Below, piece by piece: positions 10,019-18,747 of a stretch of 64,000 nt of DNA. The first letter of the stretch is position 1; each line of letters begins with the position of its first letter. A program made the translations under genes and the position numbers. The DNA comes from Leptospira ryugenii (GTDB lineage Bacteria; Spirochaetota; Leptospiria; Leptospirales; Leptospiraceae), in contig NZ_BFBB01000002.1 in the NCBI RefSeq assembly GCF_003114855.1, forward strand, positions 651,815 through 715,814, in the 5' to 3' direction. The notes beneath the pieces were generated by a model. That model worked only from the letters and a program-made list of their open reading frames with translations, did not search any database and was not told the origin of the DNA.

Positions 10019-10815
10019 GCAAAACAATGGAAACTTATGCCATCGAAATGAAAAATGTACATAAAGCATTCGGACAAAGAAAAATCTTAAAAGGTATGAA
10101 CCTGCAAGTAAAAAAGGGTGAGACAATGGTGATCCTAGGTCCATCTGGTACTGGTAAGTCGGTGAGTCTCAAACACATCACCGGATTACTAGACCCCGAT
10201 CACGGGGCATGTTTTGTTTTTGGCGAACAAATTAGCTTTGCAGAACCCAAACAAAAAGAATCCTTACGTGCAAAACTAGGTGTGTTGTTTCAATCTGGAG
10301 CCCTCATCAATTGGTTGAGTGTCTATGAAAACGTTGCTTTGCCTCTTCGTGAACACAAAATTGCAGATGGAGAAGAGCTCGATCGCATTGTCATGGAAAA
10401 ATTAAGGTGGCTAGATCTTGTTCCAGCCAAAGACACTCTCCCGAGCAATATATCTGGCGGTATGAAAAAAAGAGTGGGACTTGCACGTGCCCTCACCTCG
10501 CAACCTGAAATTGTCTTATATGACGAGCCCACATCAGGCTTAGATCCTGTCATGAGCAATGTGATCAATGAACTTGTCATCCGCATGCAAAAGGAATTAG
10601 GTCTAACGAGTATTGTCGTAACACATGATATGAACTCAGCCTATATGATTGCCGATCGCATTAGCTTTTTGTACGAAGGGGAAGTACTCTTATGTGGTAC
10701 TCCAGAAGAAATCCAAAACTCTCCCAATCCCATCATTCAACAATTCATCCATGGTCGAACCCATGGACCAATGGTCCTAGACCATTCTGAATTGAAGAAA
10801 GTAAAATCCAATTGA
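10015..10815 (+). CDS. mlaF: Mla-type ABC transporter ATP-binding protein (MlaF family)
   Basis: The 266-residue ATPase has Walker A GPSGTGKS (residues 42-49), Q-loop [10 protein letters not shown], signature [14 protein letters not shown] (the SGGM form is typical of MlaF), Walker [12 protein letters not shown] and an H-loop in VTHDMNSAY. It energises the MlaE permease. The start is a GTG at 10015 that overlaps the mlaE stop; an ATG at 10027 in the same frame is an alternative. The mlaD gene follows after 37 bases. Confidence 0.95.
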   Translation: MSKTMETYAIEMKNVHKAFGQRKILKGMNLQVKKGETMVILGPSGTGKSVSLKHITGLLDPDHGACFVFGEQISFAEPKQKESLRAKLGVLFQSGALINWLSVYENVALPLREHKIADGEELDRIVMEKLRWLDLVPAKDTLPSNISGGMKKRVGLARALTSQPEIVLYDEPTSGLDPVMSNVINELVIRMQKELGLTSIVVTHDMNSAYMIADRISFLYEGEVLLCGTPEEIQNSPNPIIQQFIHGRTHGPMVLDHSELKKVKSN

Positions 10816-10852
10816 CGCAAGGTAAGGAAAGTTAGAAGGTAAGGGTATACCA

Positions 10853-11626
10853 ATGAAATCAATCCGCCAAACCATAATCGTTGGCATTCTATTCTTACTT
10901 TCTCTGCTAGTGATTGCCTATTTCACGATCATCACTGAGGGCGGACCTTTCCAAAAATCGGGATTTCCTTTGGCAGTTTACTTTCCTGATGCTGAAGGGA
11001 TTAAAGTGGGAGGAAAAGTTACCATCCATGGCGTTCCCTTTGGCTATGTATCCAAGATTCGATTGGTCCAGATAGATGAGCGAGGTGAAGTTTTGGCAGA
11101 CGGAACCGCAGGTATAGGAACCAAGGTAGAGCTTACCTTACTCTTGAAAGCACCAATCAACCTATTTGACAATTACCAGATTACCATCAAAAACGAGAGT
11201 TTACTCTCCGGTCGAGTGGTTGCACTCGACCCAGGCTCCAAATACAACATCGATCCCAAAACCAAACAGTTTGACATGGGCTCCCCTTTACATGACCCTA
11301 TCCTACTCCAACCCAAAGCAGGAAAGATGGTGCCTATCCAAGGAAAAGTGACCCAAGACCCTCTCGTTTCCCTCTCAGAGTTGATCGCCGAAAATAGGGC
11401 AGATATCCGAAAGTCCATCCAAAACGTGGCGGAGATCACAGGCAAGATCAACCAGGGGAAAGGAACCCTCGGTAAATTGATCAATGAAAGTGACGTTCAC
11501 AAGTCCGTCAATACCACCTTAGGTGATGCCCAAGTCGTCTTAAAGGAAATCAGAGAAGGATTAGAGGACACGAGAGAACAAGCGCCTGTTACAAGCTTCA
11601 TCCGATCGGCTCTCTCCGCCTTTTGA
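10853..11626 (+). CDS. mlaD: MCE/MlaD family lipid-binding protein
   Basis: The 257-residue protein has one N-terminal membrane anchor (about residues 7-27) and then an MCE domain (about 38-135), with [20 protein letters not shown] as the diagnostic core. In the Mla system a ring of MCE domains sits in the periplasm on top of MlaE and carries lipids. The C-terminal third is helical and includes a [11 protein letters not shown] stretch that is common after MCE domains. It closes the four-gene run 7833-11626. Confidence 0.93.
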   Translation: MKSIRQTIIVGILFLLSLLVIAYFTIITEGGPFQKSGFPLAVYFPDAEGIKVGGKVTIHGVPFGYVSKIRLVQIDERGEVLADGTAGIGTKVELTLLLKAPINLFDNYQITIKNESLLSGRVVALDPGSKYNIDPKTKQFDMGSPLHDPILLQPKAGKMVPIQGKVTQDPLVSLSELIAENRADIRKSIQNVAEITGKINQGKGTLGKLINESDVHKSVNTTLGDAQVVLKEIREGLEDTREQAPVTSFIRSALSAF

Positions 11627-11627
11627 T

Positions 11628-11665
11628 CTGTTGCAAAAGAGAGACACTGTTGCAAAAATGAGACA
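11628..11665 (+). repeat. Two head-to-tail 19-base repeats
   Basis: The unit CTGTTGCAAAAGAGAGACA occupies 11628-11646 and is followed without a gap by a second copy at 11647-11665 that differs at only two positions (GA to AT). They start directly after the mlaD stop. They lie about 130 bases upstream of the sigma-54 type promoter of lpxC, a usual distance for activator-binding sites. The repeat is directly visible; its role is inference. Confidence 0.85.
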
Positions 11666-11704
11666 GTTTTTTGGCAGTGCAAAACAGTCAGGGCTCTTTT
11701 TTTT
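11662..11704 (+). terminator. Possible terminator after mlaD
   Basis: GACAGTTTT (11662-11670) pairs with AAAACAGTC (11681-11689) with one A-A mismatch across a 10-base loop. A run of eight T residues follows at 11697-11704 after a 7-base spacer. The hairpin is imperfect and its distance from the T-run is a little long, so this is tentative. Confidence 0.35.
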
Positions 11705-11793
11705 GAGTTCATATTCTGAACACATAGAGAAAGCACCCTACAGCCCTTGTTGGAGGCTCGGGAACCCTCCATTTTAGAGACATTCCAATGGAT

Positions 11794-11809
11794 TGGCATG
11801 GATATTGCA
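11794..11809 (+). promoter_or_regulatory. Sigma-54 type promoter of lpxC
   Basis: TGGCATGGATATTGCA matches the sigma-54 consensus TGGCAYRN4TTGCW at every fixed position. The invariant GG is at 11795-11796 and the invariant GC at 11807-11808, with the exact spacing required. Transcription would begin near 11820, leaving a leader of about 28 bases to the lpxC ATG at 11848. Confidence 0.65.
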
Positions 11810-11847
11810 CTAAGCTTGTAGGTTAAAAAAGGCAAGGGAAAACGACC

Positions 11848-12753
11848 ATGCAGACAATTCACAGAAAAACGATCCGAGAATCACTCACTCTTAAAGGTAT
11901 CGGCCTACATTCAGGCAAAACAGTGACTCTTAGGATGCACCCGGCAGAAGCAGGCACGGGTCTTGTTTTTTTTCTATATAGAAATGGTTCTAAAGTGCGC
12001 ATTCCCATTTCACTTGACCATGTCGTTGATACGAGCAATGCCACTACCCTTGGAGATGGTGGTAGCAACCGAGTGCAAACCATAGAACATATGCTCGCTG
12101 CCTTGTATACCCAAGGAATTACAGACTGTATTTTAGAAATCGATGCCGTAGAAGTACCGATTATGGATGGTTCCTCACGTCCATTTTGGGAAGGCATACA
12201 AGGAACAGGCATTCAGACTCTCTCGGAAACGGTAGAACCCATTCGGATCTCCCATCCAATGTGGGTAGTGGACGGAGACAAATACTTGGTCATCCTACCA
12301 TCTGATGAATTAAAAGTTACCTACCATATTGACTTTAACCACCCACTCCTCAAAGGGCAATCCTATACAACTGTGTTGGATGATTCCATCCTTGCTACCG
12401 ATATCCTACCTGCGAGAACGTTTGGGTTTTTGAAGGATGTGGAGGCATTACAGGCCAGAGGTTTGGCGCTCGGCGGGTCCCTCGACAATGCGGTGGTTCT
12501 CACTGAAGATGGGTACTTAAATGAAAGTCTTCGCTACGAAAACGAATGTGTACGCCATAAAATTCTCGATTTGATCGGTGACTTAGCTGTGATGGGAAGG
12601 CCTTTTTATGGGCATTTGATTGCTTCTAAAGCGGGTCATGCCTTGGATATATCCCTAGCAAAGTGCATCATGAGTAAAGTAACAGGCGATGAGCTGACAA
12701 GCTTCAAAAGCAAACGCATCCCTCTCTTTGCCAAAAAAGAAGCTAGCCAGTAA
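11848..12753 (+). CDS. lpxC: UDP-3-O-acyl-N-acetylglucosamine deacetylase
   Basis: The 301-residue zinc enzyme carries out the committed step of lipid A synthesis in the cytoplasm. Visible motifs are the N-terminal LKGIGLHSGKTVTLRMHPA, the zinc-ligand region IEHMLAALYTQGI, VPIMDGSSRPF, and the second zinc motif HKILDLIGDLAVMGRPF with His and Asp ligands. Length is normal. ptsI follows after 59 bases on the same strand. Control by a sigma-54 type promoter (11794-11809) would be unusual for this essential gene. Confidence 0.97.
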   Translation: MQTIHRKTIRESLTLKGIGLHSGKTVTLRMHPAEAGTGLVFFLYRNGSKVRIPISLDHVVDTSNATTLGDGGSNRVQTIEHMLAALYTQGITDCILEIDAVEVPIMDGSSRPFWEGIQGTGIQTLSETVEPIRISHPMWVVDGDKYLVILPSDELKVTYHIDFNHPLLKGQSYTTVLDDSILATDILPARTFGFLKDVEALQARGLALGGSLDNAVVLTEDGYLNESLRYENECVRHKILDLIGDLAVMGRPFYGHLIASKAGHALDISLAKCIMSKVTGDELTSFKSKRIPLFAKKEASQ

Positions 12754-12812
12754 TTTAGATTTTTTACTTTCCAAAGGTCCCTACCTCCTAGATACTTTCG
12801 CCAAGGGAAAGC

Positions 12813-14552
12813 ATGGTGGAAGAGAAACTCATATTCAAAGGTATATCCGCTTTCCCAGGCATTGTCTATGGTAAGGTCCATAAGTGGATTCCCCACAAAC
12901 GAAAAAGAGAACCACGCTCTGGCCTTGAGCCAGCCGAAACGCGAGCTGAATTAGAACTTTTCAAACAAAGTCTTTCCAGAACCGAACAAGAATTAGAGGC
13001 ACTCCGAGAAAAATGCCAAAAAGGGGAAAAGAATTCGGAACTTGCCGAGATCATAGAATCCCAAATTGTATTCTTGAACGACCCACTCTTTCGAGCTAAG
13101 GTGGTGGAAAGAATACAACTCAATTTTGAAAATGCAAATTTAGCTCTTGAAACAGCGGTTAGTTCCCTATACGAAGAATTCCAAAATATCCCCGATCCGT
13201 TTTTTAGAGAGAGAGCTGACCACCTGCTTGATATAGGAAAAAGGTTAGAAGATAACCTAGGCCCCGAAAGCAACAAATCAGAGGATCTCAACCTTCGTCT
13301 TCCTGAGTCCTGCATTCTAGTGGCAAAAGAAATTACCCCCACAGAAATGATCAGCCTAGACAAAACCAAAATCATAGGTATAGCTACTGACTTTGGTGGA
13401 AAAACAGGTCATATGGCGATCATTGCACGTAACTTTGGCATTCCCACAGTCGTAGGACTAAAAAACATCACAGCACATGTAGAAGAAGATGATTATATAC
13501 TTTTGGATTCACAAAAAGGGATCATACATAGGTCACCTAGCTTGGATGAGGTGAAACTATATGGGATCAGTTCCGAAATCAAATCCAATCCTCAAGAGGA
13601 GCCAAATCTCCCTCTTTTAAAAACTACAGATGGTGCTGAACTCAAAATTAAGGTTAATGTGGACTCTCTCGAGGAAGTGAGCCTTGCTGAAGAAAAAGGG
13701 GCAGATGGGATAGGGCTTGTTAGAACCGAAATTCTTTTCATCAGTTACCAAGACATCAAGCCAACAGAAGAAGAACAATTTGATGTCTACAAACAAATAC
13801 TTCTGCAAATGAAAGATAAAACTGTCACCTTCCGCGTCTGGGACATTGGTGCGGATAAAATGGAAAATGGATATGAAGAGTCCAATCCATTTCTTGGGAA
13901 TAGAGGCATACGATATCTGCTTCGACACCCTCATTTTTTTAAAGAACAATTGCGTGCCCTTCTCCGAGCAAGTGAATTTGGTACGATGTGGATTATGCTT
14001 CCAATGATCACAACCTTATCAGAAATTTTAGAATCAAAGAGGTTGATTCAGGAATGTGAAGAGGAATTAAAATACCAAGGCCACCAAATCCATAAACAGA
14101 TACCGTTGGGGATCATGGTAGAGACTCCCGCCTGCGCCTTGAATCTACCCTTTCTGGGTAAACATGTTGATTTCTATAGTGTTGGCACAAACGACCTTTT
14201 GCAGTATCTATTAGCCGTGGAAAGAAACAACCACACTGTGAATGATCTCTACAATCCTTGGCAAGTTGTCTTTTTGCTTTTGCTAAAGAATATAGCAGAA
14301 GTTGCAAAATCCCAAAAAAAACCTCTTTCCATCTGCGGAGAGATTGGGAGTGATCCTATGTTTACCTCTGTTCTGATAGGTATGGGCTACAGAGATTTGT
14401 CCTGTGCTTTGCCTCTACTCAAAAAAATCAAAAAGAAAGTTACAGAATGTTCGGTTTGGAAATCAAAATTACTAGTGGACCAGGTGATATCCCTAGCGGC
14501 TGAAGAAAAATATGAAGATATAGAGACTCTCGTGAGCCAAACAATCGGCTAA
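12813..14552 (+). CDS. ptsI: Phosphoenolpyruvate-protein phosphotransferase (enzyme I)
   Basis: The 579-residue protein has full enzyme I length and order. First comes the N-terminal HPr-binding helical domain, then the phospho-histidine swivel domain with GGKTGHMAIIARNFGIPTVV (active His about residue 200). The PEP-binding barrel follows, with GLVRTEILFI, FLGNRGIRYLLRHP, VGTNDLLQYLLAVERNN and the catalytic Cys in SICGEIGSDPMF. It takes phosphate from PEP and passes it to HPr. No HPr or sugar-specific component is encoded in this window, which fits a regulatory rather than sugar-transport phosphorelay. It lies downstream of lpxC and converges on the peptide transporter. Confidence 0.95.
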   Translation: MVEEKLIFKGISAFPGIVYGKVHKWIPHKRKREPRSGLEPAETRAELELFKQSLSRTEQELEALREKCQKGEKNSELAEIIESQIVFLNDPLFRAKVVERIQLNFENANLALETAVSSLYEEFQNIPDPFFRERADHLLDIGKRLEDNLGPESNKSEDLNLRLPESCILVAKEITPTEMISLDKTKIIGIATDFGGKTGHMAIIARNFGIPTVVGLKNITAHVEEDDYILLDSQKGIIHRSPSLDEVKLYGISSEIKSNPQEEPNLPLLKTTDGAELKIKVNVDSLEEVSLAEEKGADGIGLVRTEILFISYQDIKPTEEEQFDVYKQILLQMKDKTVTFRVWDIGADKMENGYEESNPFLGNRGIRYLLRHPHFFKEQLRALLRASEFGTMWIMLPMITTLSEILESKRLIQECEEELKYQGHQIHKQIPLGIMVETPACALNLPFLGKHVDFYSVGTNDLLQYLLAVERNNHTVNDLYNPWQVVFLLLLKNIAEVAKSQKKPLSICGEIGSDPMFTSVLIGMGYRDLSCALPLLKKIKKKVTECSVWKSKLLVDQVISLAAEEKYEDIETLVSQTIG

Positions 14553-14557
14553 ATGAC

Positions 14558-15853
14558 CTACCTCCAAATCTCACGCATACGTTTTCGCAAAGAAAACCAA
14601 ATCACCAAAAGTAAAGCTGCACCCAGCCAGGAGCTGTAGACAAAGATCGAAAAGAAATCTGATATCTGAGCCTGTGCTTGCGAAATTCCAGCTAAATATC
14701 CTGCTAAATAGTGCCCAAAGGCATTGGAAAGAAACCAAGTTCCCATTAGCATGCCCGCAAATCGCATAGGCGCTGTTTGGTTCACAAAGGAAAGGCCTAC
14801 CGGTGATAAAAATATTTCACTCAAAGTATTCCAAAAGTAAACAAAAATCAAAATCCAGAAGCTAACTTTGTTTTGTTCCGAGATTTGCGAATCCTTTGTT
14901 ACCAGAGCAAGTACAGCAAATCCTATTCCTAAAAAAAATAGGCTAAATACAAACTTTAGCATGGGATCAAAAGAGATTGAGCGAGAAGCGATCCTATCCC
15001 AGAGAGTGATGCAGATCGGTGCTAATAGAAGAATAAAAAGTGGATTGATGGATTGGAAATAAGAAGCGGGGATTTCCCAACCAAATACAAATCGATCTGT
15101 ATACCGAAGAGCAAATAGATTTAGGGAACTACCCATTTGTTCAAATGCCATCCAAAAGATAATGCTGAATAAGGACAAAAGTAAAATCAGTAAAATCCTA
15201 AATGTATTGCTACCTTCCTCTTCATTCGTTACTACTTTAGAAGCTCGGGGCAAGGTCCATATATCCGGATTGAATTTGTTTGTCCCAAAGTAAAAAATAC
15301 AAATGCCTAAAGCCATTCCTATGCCTGCGGCTCCAAATCCATAGTGCCAATTCACCTTTTCACCCAAATATCCACAAAACAAGGGACCAAGTAAGCCACC
15401 TAAGTTGATACCCATATAAAAAATCGTGTAGGCACTATCCTTCAAATGAGGTTCCTTTTCATACAATCTTCCCACCAAAGTTGACATATTGGGTTTAAAG
15501 AATCCATTTCCGAGAGCTAAGAGTACCAATCCGAAATAAAAGAAAGTGAGTCCTGGGATTGCGAGCGATAAATGACCCAACAACATAAGAAATGAGCCTA
15601 TATAGATTGACCTTTTCAATCCAAGATATCTATCAGCGATCAATCCTCCCAAAACAGGCGTTACATAAACAAAACTTGTATAAAGTCCATACACTTGGCT
15701 AGCATCTTTGTCGGAAAAATCCATTGCTTTAACCAAATACAAAACTAACAATGCACGCATCCCATAATAACTTGTGCGCTCCCACATCTCAGTGAAAAAG
15801 AGTGGGCTTAGTTTTTGATGAAGAGAAACGTTCATTTCGTACGGCTTCTCCAT
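14558..15853 (-). CDS. POT/PTR family proton-coupled peptide transporter
   Basis: This 431-residue MFS protein has about 12 to 14 membrane helices. The N-terminal motif FTEMWERTSYYGMRALLVLY is the ExxER-YYG signature of proton-coupled oligopeptide transporters. A second family segment is GNGFFKPNMSTLVGRLYE. It imports di- and tripeptides with protons. The start at 15853 overlaps the end of the cobalamin adenosyltransferase gene by 22 bases, so both are probably on one transcript. Confidence 0.92.
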   Translation of the reverse strand: MEKPYEMNVSLHQKLSPLFFTEMWERTSYYGMRALLVLYLVKAMDFSDKDASQVYGLYTSFVYVTPVLGGLIADRYLGLKRSIYIGSFLMLLGHLSLAIPGLTFFYFGLVLLALGNGFFKPNMSTLVGRLYEKEPHLKDSAYTIFYMGINLGGLLGPLFCGYLGEKVNWHYGFGAAGIGMALGICIFYFGTNKFNPDIWTLPRASKVVTNEEEGSNTFRILLILLLSLFSIIFWMAFEQMGSSLNLFALRYTDRFVFGWEIPASYFQSINPLFILLLAPICITLWDRIASRSISFDPMLKFVFSLFFLGIGFAVLALVTKDSQISEQNKVSFWILIFVYFWNTLSEIFLSPVGLSFVNQTAPMRFAGMLMGTWFLSNAFGHYLAGYLAGISQAQAQISDFFSIFVYSSWLGAALLLVIWFSLRKRMREIWR

Positions 15854-16386
15854 TCGACTTCTTTTTCTTTACTTTCCATATTCACATAACGTGCAGCTGT
15901 AAAAAGATAATCTGACAAACGGTTCAAAAAGATACGAATCTCTTGCGATATATCTCCTCCATTCTGTATGTAAGTGAGTGTCTCCCGTTCGAGTCGTCGA
16001 GAAATGGTTCGGGCTATATGTAAACCTGAGGCAAAACTAACACCTGCTGGTAGAATAAAACTTTTTAGCTCTGGCAAAGACTGACTCAAACGGTCGATCT
16101 CATTTTCCATCTCTTGGGTATCTTCTGGCCCGATACAGGAGACTCCAGATTTTGCTTGGTAACCGGCAAGTTCTGAGCCAAGCTCGAATAACAGGTGTTG
16201 GACTTTTGTCAAATATTCTATGACCCCTGACCCAGATTGTGGCCTAAAGGAAAGAGCAAAGCCTATCCAAGAGTTAAGCTCATCACTGGTTCCATAAAGA
16301 CCTACCCGTTCGTCTGTCTTTGGGACCTTTTTTCCAGAGGCCAAATAGGTCTCTCCTGTATCCCCAGCCTTTGTATAAATCTTCAA
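15832..16386 (-). CDS. Cob(I)yrinic acid a,c-diamide adenosyltransferase, PduO type
   Basis: The 184-residue protein begins with the PduO-type ATP-binding sequence MKIYTKAGDTGETYLASGK, followed by KTDERVGLYGTSDELNSWIG. The C-terminal motif is LSDYLFTAARYVN. It transfers the 5-prime-deoxyadenosyl group of ATP to corrinoid, making adenosylcobalamin. It is the upstream gene of a pair with the peptide transporter and is divergent from flaB. Confidence 0.95.
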   Translation of the reverse strand: MKIYTKAGDTGETYLASGKKVPKTDERVGLYGTSDELNSWIGFALSFRPQSGSGVIEYLTKVQHLLFELGSELAGYQAKSGVSCIGPEDTQEMENEIDRLSQSLPELKSFILPAGVSFASGLHIARTISRRLERETLTYIQNGGDISQEIRIFLNRLSDYLFTAARYVNMESKEKEVEWRSRTK

Positions 16387-16523
16387 ATTCTCATCCTGAC
16401 CGTCAAAATTTCTTTACAGACACAGTTTCTTGGGAGTAGACTGAAAGGGAAAGGCAATTTCGGGAGAAACAGGGAAGGCAACCCCTCTTCTCTTCTGCTA
16501 AACAGAAACGGAAGCGGCCTCTC

Positions 16524-16545
16524 CTCTTTGTAGGGAAACAAAGGG
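16524..16545 (+). other. Hairpin in the flaB leader
   Basis: The arm CTTTGT (16526-16531) is a perfect inverted match to ACAAAG (16538-16543) across a six-base loop, extendable by one G-T and one C-G pair. It ends about 15 bases before the strong Shine-Dalgarno AAGGAGGG of flaB. A role in mRNA stability or translation is possible but not shown. Confidence 0.4.
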
Positions 16546-16573
16546 TCTAGAGACACACAAGGAGGGTGTGACT

Positions 16574-17422
16574 ATGATTATCAATCACAACGTCAGCGCT
16601 TTGGTAGCAAAGCGAGCACTGACAAATACCAGTCGTGATATGGACAAATCCATGGAACGTCTCGCCACAGGCATGCGACTCAATCGCCCTGGTGATGATG
16701 CTCCTGGATTTGCGGTATCCGAAAAACTAAGAAGCCAAATCCGAGGTTTGGGACAAGCAGAACGAAATACCCAAGATGGTCTATCCTTTCTGCAAGTCAC
16801 GGAAGGATCATTGGATCAGGTTAATTCCATTCTCCAACGCCTACGAGAACTCTCAGTTCAGTCGGCTAACGGAATCTACTCTACAGAAGATCGAAAACTA
16901 GTTCAGTTAGAGGTCTCGCAATTGGTAGAGGAAGTAGAGAGAATCGGAACGACTGCCGAGTTCAACAAAATTCGTCCACTGGATGGTCGATTTTCGAGAG
17001 CCGGAAAAAATCCTATGTCGGTGCAGGTGGGTGGCAATGCGGGAGAGAGAGTTGATATATTCATCAATACTATGAATAGTTCAGCTTTGAAGTTAAAAGG
17101 TGGACAAGACCGTTTGACTCTTTCGACTCCTGACAAAGCAAATAACTCTTTAAAAGTTTTGGATGATGCGATTTCAAAAGTAAATCAACTTCGTTCAGAT
17201 TTAGGAGCTTATTACAACCGACTTGACCTGACTCTTCGATCGTTAAGCAACAATTATGTGAATTTGGTTTCTTCCGAATCACAAGTGAGAGATGCTGATA
17301 TGGCAGAAGAAATGGTTGAATTTTCCAAAAACCAAATCCTTACCAAATCTGGTGTAGCGATGCTTGCACAAGCAAATGTTCGTCCAGAATCCGTTGTTAA
17401 ATTGCTTACGGATCGCTACTAG
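16574..17422 (+). CDS. flaB: Flagellin, periplasmic filament core protein FlaB
   Basis: The 282-residue protein starts at the ATG at 16574, correctly spaced after AAGGAGGG at 16559-16566; a GTG six bases earlier is less likely. Both flagellin ends are intact: N-terminal MIINHNVSALVAKRALTNTS with RLATGMRLNRPGDDAPGFAV, and C-terminal EEMVEFSKNQILTKSGVAML. There is only a short central region, as in spirochaetal FlaB core flagellins. A long leader (about 187 bases to the divergent gene) contains a weak sigma-70 type match (TTTACA-18-TAGACT, 16413-16442) and a hairpin. No sigma-28 box was seen. A strong terminator follows. Confidence 0.96.
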   Translation: MIINHNVSALVAKRALTNTSRDMDKSMERLATGMRLNRPGDDAPGFAVSEKLRSQIRGLGQAERNTQDGLSFLQVTEGSLDQVNSILQRLRELSVQSANGIYSTEDRKLVQLEVSQLVEEVERIGTTAEFNKIRPLDGRFSRAGKNPMSVQVGGNAGERVDIFINTMNSSALKLKGGQDRLTLSTPDKANNSLKVLDDAISKVNQLRSDLGAYYNRLDLTLRSLSNNYVNLVSSESQVRDADMAEEMVEFSKNQILTKSGVAMLAQANVRPESVVKLLTDRY

Positions 17423-17434
17423 ATCTTGGCGCTT

Positions 17435-17459
17435 GGGGGGATTTCAATCCCCCTTTTTT
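17435..17459 (+). terminator. Intrinsic terminator of flaB
   Basis: GGGGGAT and ATCCCCC form a G-C rich hairpin with a four-base loop between 17436 and 17453, followed at once by six T residues (17454-17459). It begins 13 bases after the flaB stop. Confidence 0.9.
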
Positions 17460-17530
17460 GCAGTTTCCACTTGCCTAAAATCATTTCCTTCCCAAGCTTA
17501 GTCCGAAAGATTTAATATTCGAGGATAAAA

Positions 17531-18265
17531 ATGAAACAGCTTGTTTCGGGCACTTTAGCCCTTTCACTTTTAACTAGTATTTCCTGCGGACTATCAGATA
17601 ACGCTAAAAGATTGATAATGAGTACATCCATAGGTTGTGCTGCTGGTTTGGCTATTGGAGCAGTTTATGATGAATCCCAAAGAAAAAAGGATTCAAAAAA
17701 TACAAAGAACAATTTCCAAAAACAAATTAAAGACGCACTCAACTTAGAAAAGAAAAAACCACAAAACAAAGGTAAGATTATTGGCCTAGGTGCTGGTTGC
17801 CTTGCAGGACTCGGTACAGGATTCTATTTGAATACAATGTATGACAATATGAATGAGCAGATGTCCAAAGAAGGGATTGCTCTGGAAAAACAAACGGGTG
17901 CCAATGGTGAAACAGAAGCCCTTCTTGTGAAGATGGACGGTGGCATTTCCTTTGAAGATGGAAAGTCTGACCTCAAAGGGAAAGGAAAGGAAAACCTCGA
18001 TAAATTAGCAGAGGCACTCGCTGCGTATCCCGAAACCAAAATCAATATCACAGGCCATGCCAACAAAACAGGTGCAGAAGATGTAAATTTAAGGCTATCC
18101 CAATCACGTGCAGAAACAGCTAGTTCCGCTATTAAGGAAAGTGGTATAGAAGCACAAAGAATCAATTCTGTAAAAGGACTTGGGTCTAGCACTCCTGCGA
18201 AAGGTTTGAAGCCTGAAGATGGAAAGAATAGAAGAGTAGAAGTAGAAATCTTAGCAGCAGGCTAA
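17531..18265 (+). CDS. OmpA-domain lipoprotein
   Basis: The 244-residue protein starts with a signal ending LTSISC, so Cys19 is the likely lipid site. Residues about 35-110 hold two Gly-rich hydrophobic stretches (glycine-zipper-like), separated by a very Lys-rich linker. Residues about 135-244 form an OmpA-like peptidoglycan-binding domain with ITGHANKTGAEDVNLRLSQS and the RAETASSAIKESG helix. It should link the outer membrane to peptidoglycan. It forms a single-gene unit between the flaB terminator and a hairpin shared with ybaB. Orthology to the Leptospira virulence lipoprotein Loa22 is not claimed. Confidence 0.88.
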   Translation: MKQLVSGTLALSLLTSISCGLSDNAKRLIMSTSIGCAAGLAIGAVYDESQRKKDSKNTKNNFQKQIKDALNLEKKKPQNKGKIIGLGAGCLAGLGTGFYLNTMYDNMNEQMSKEGIALEKQTGANGETEALLVKMDGGISFEDGKSDLKGKGKENLDKLAEALAAYPETKINITGHANKTGAEDVNLRLSQSRAETASSAIKESGIEAQRINSVKGLGSSTPAKGLKPEDGKNRRVEVEILAAG

Positions 18266-18277
18266 GCAAGAACAAGG

Positions 18278-18318
18278 ATACCGGTTTTCAGAGGATCCGA
18301 AAACCGGTATTTTTATTT
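18278..18318. terminator. Probable bidirectional terminator between OmpA-like gene and ybaB
   Basis: ATACCGGTTTTC (18278-18289) and GAAAACCGGTAT (18299-18310) are perfect 12-base inverted repeats with a nine-base loop, followed by TTTTATTT on the plus strand. It sits between two convergent genes and can serve both, although the T-run is better for the plus strand. Confidence 0.85.
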
Positions 18319-18637
18319 ACATACCTAAGCCTGGAAAACCTCCCATGGCTTGCATTTGCTTTGCGGCACCTGCCTGAGCCTCGGAAAGAGCCTTGGCATA
18401 GGCCTCTTGTATCGATTTTTCTAATACTATCTTATCTTTTTTTTCCAAAAGTTCATCTTCTATCTGTATGGATTTCATTTGGAATTTGCCATCCAAAGTA
18501 ATGGAAAGAAGTTTATTTTTAGATATACCAACAAAGTTTAAGTTGGCTAATTCCTTCTCCATTGTTTTGACTTGAGATCTCATCTTCTTCATTTGTTTGA
18601 GCATCTCAAACTTATTGCCACCTGCTCCACCGAACAT
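18317..18637 (-). CDS. YbaB/EbfC family nucleoid-associated protein
   Basis: The 106-residue protein has the family fold order. A long N-terminal helix (MLKQMKKMRSQVKTMEKELA) is followed by a three-stranded sheet including SITLDGKFQMKSIQIEDELL, then a C-terminal helix ending AKQMQAMGGFPGLGM. YbaB dimers bind DNA and often accompany dnaX/recR. Those neighbours are absent here. Confidence 0.93.
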   Translation of the reverse strand: MFGGAGGNKFEMLKQMKKMRSQVKTMEKELANLNFVGISKNKLLSITLDGKFQMKSIQIEDELLEKKDKIVLEKSIQEAYAKALSEAQAGAAKQMQAMGGFPGLGM

Positions 18638-18747
18638 ATTTACCTCGTTTTAGAAACCTTCCATAACAGAAAAACAAGGATAGAAATTCAGGGCAATAGA
18701 AAAAACCCTTCATTTAGAATCCTGTTTCTCAGGTCGATACTCAATCT

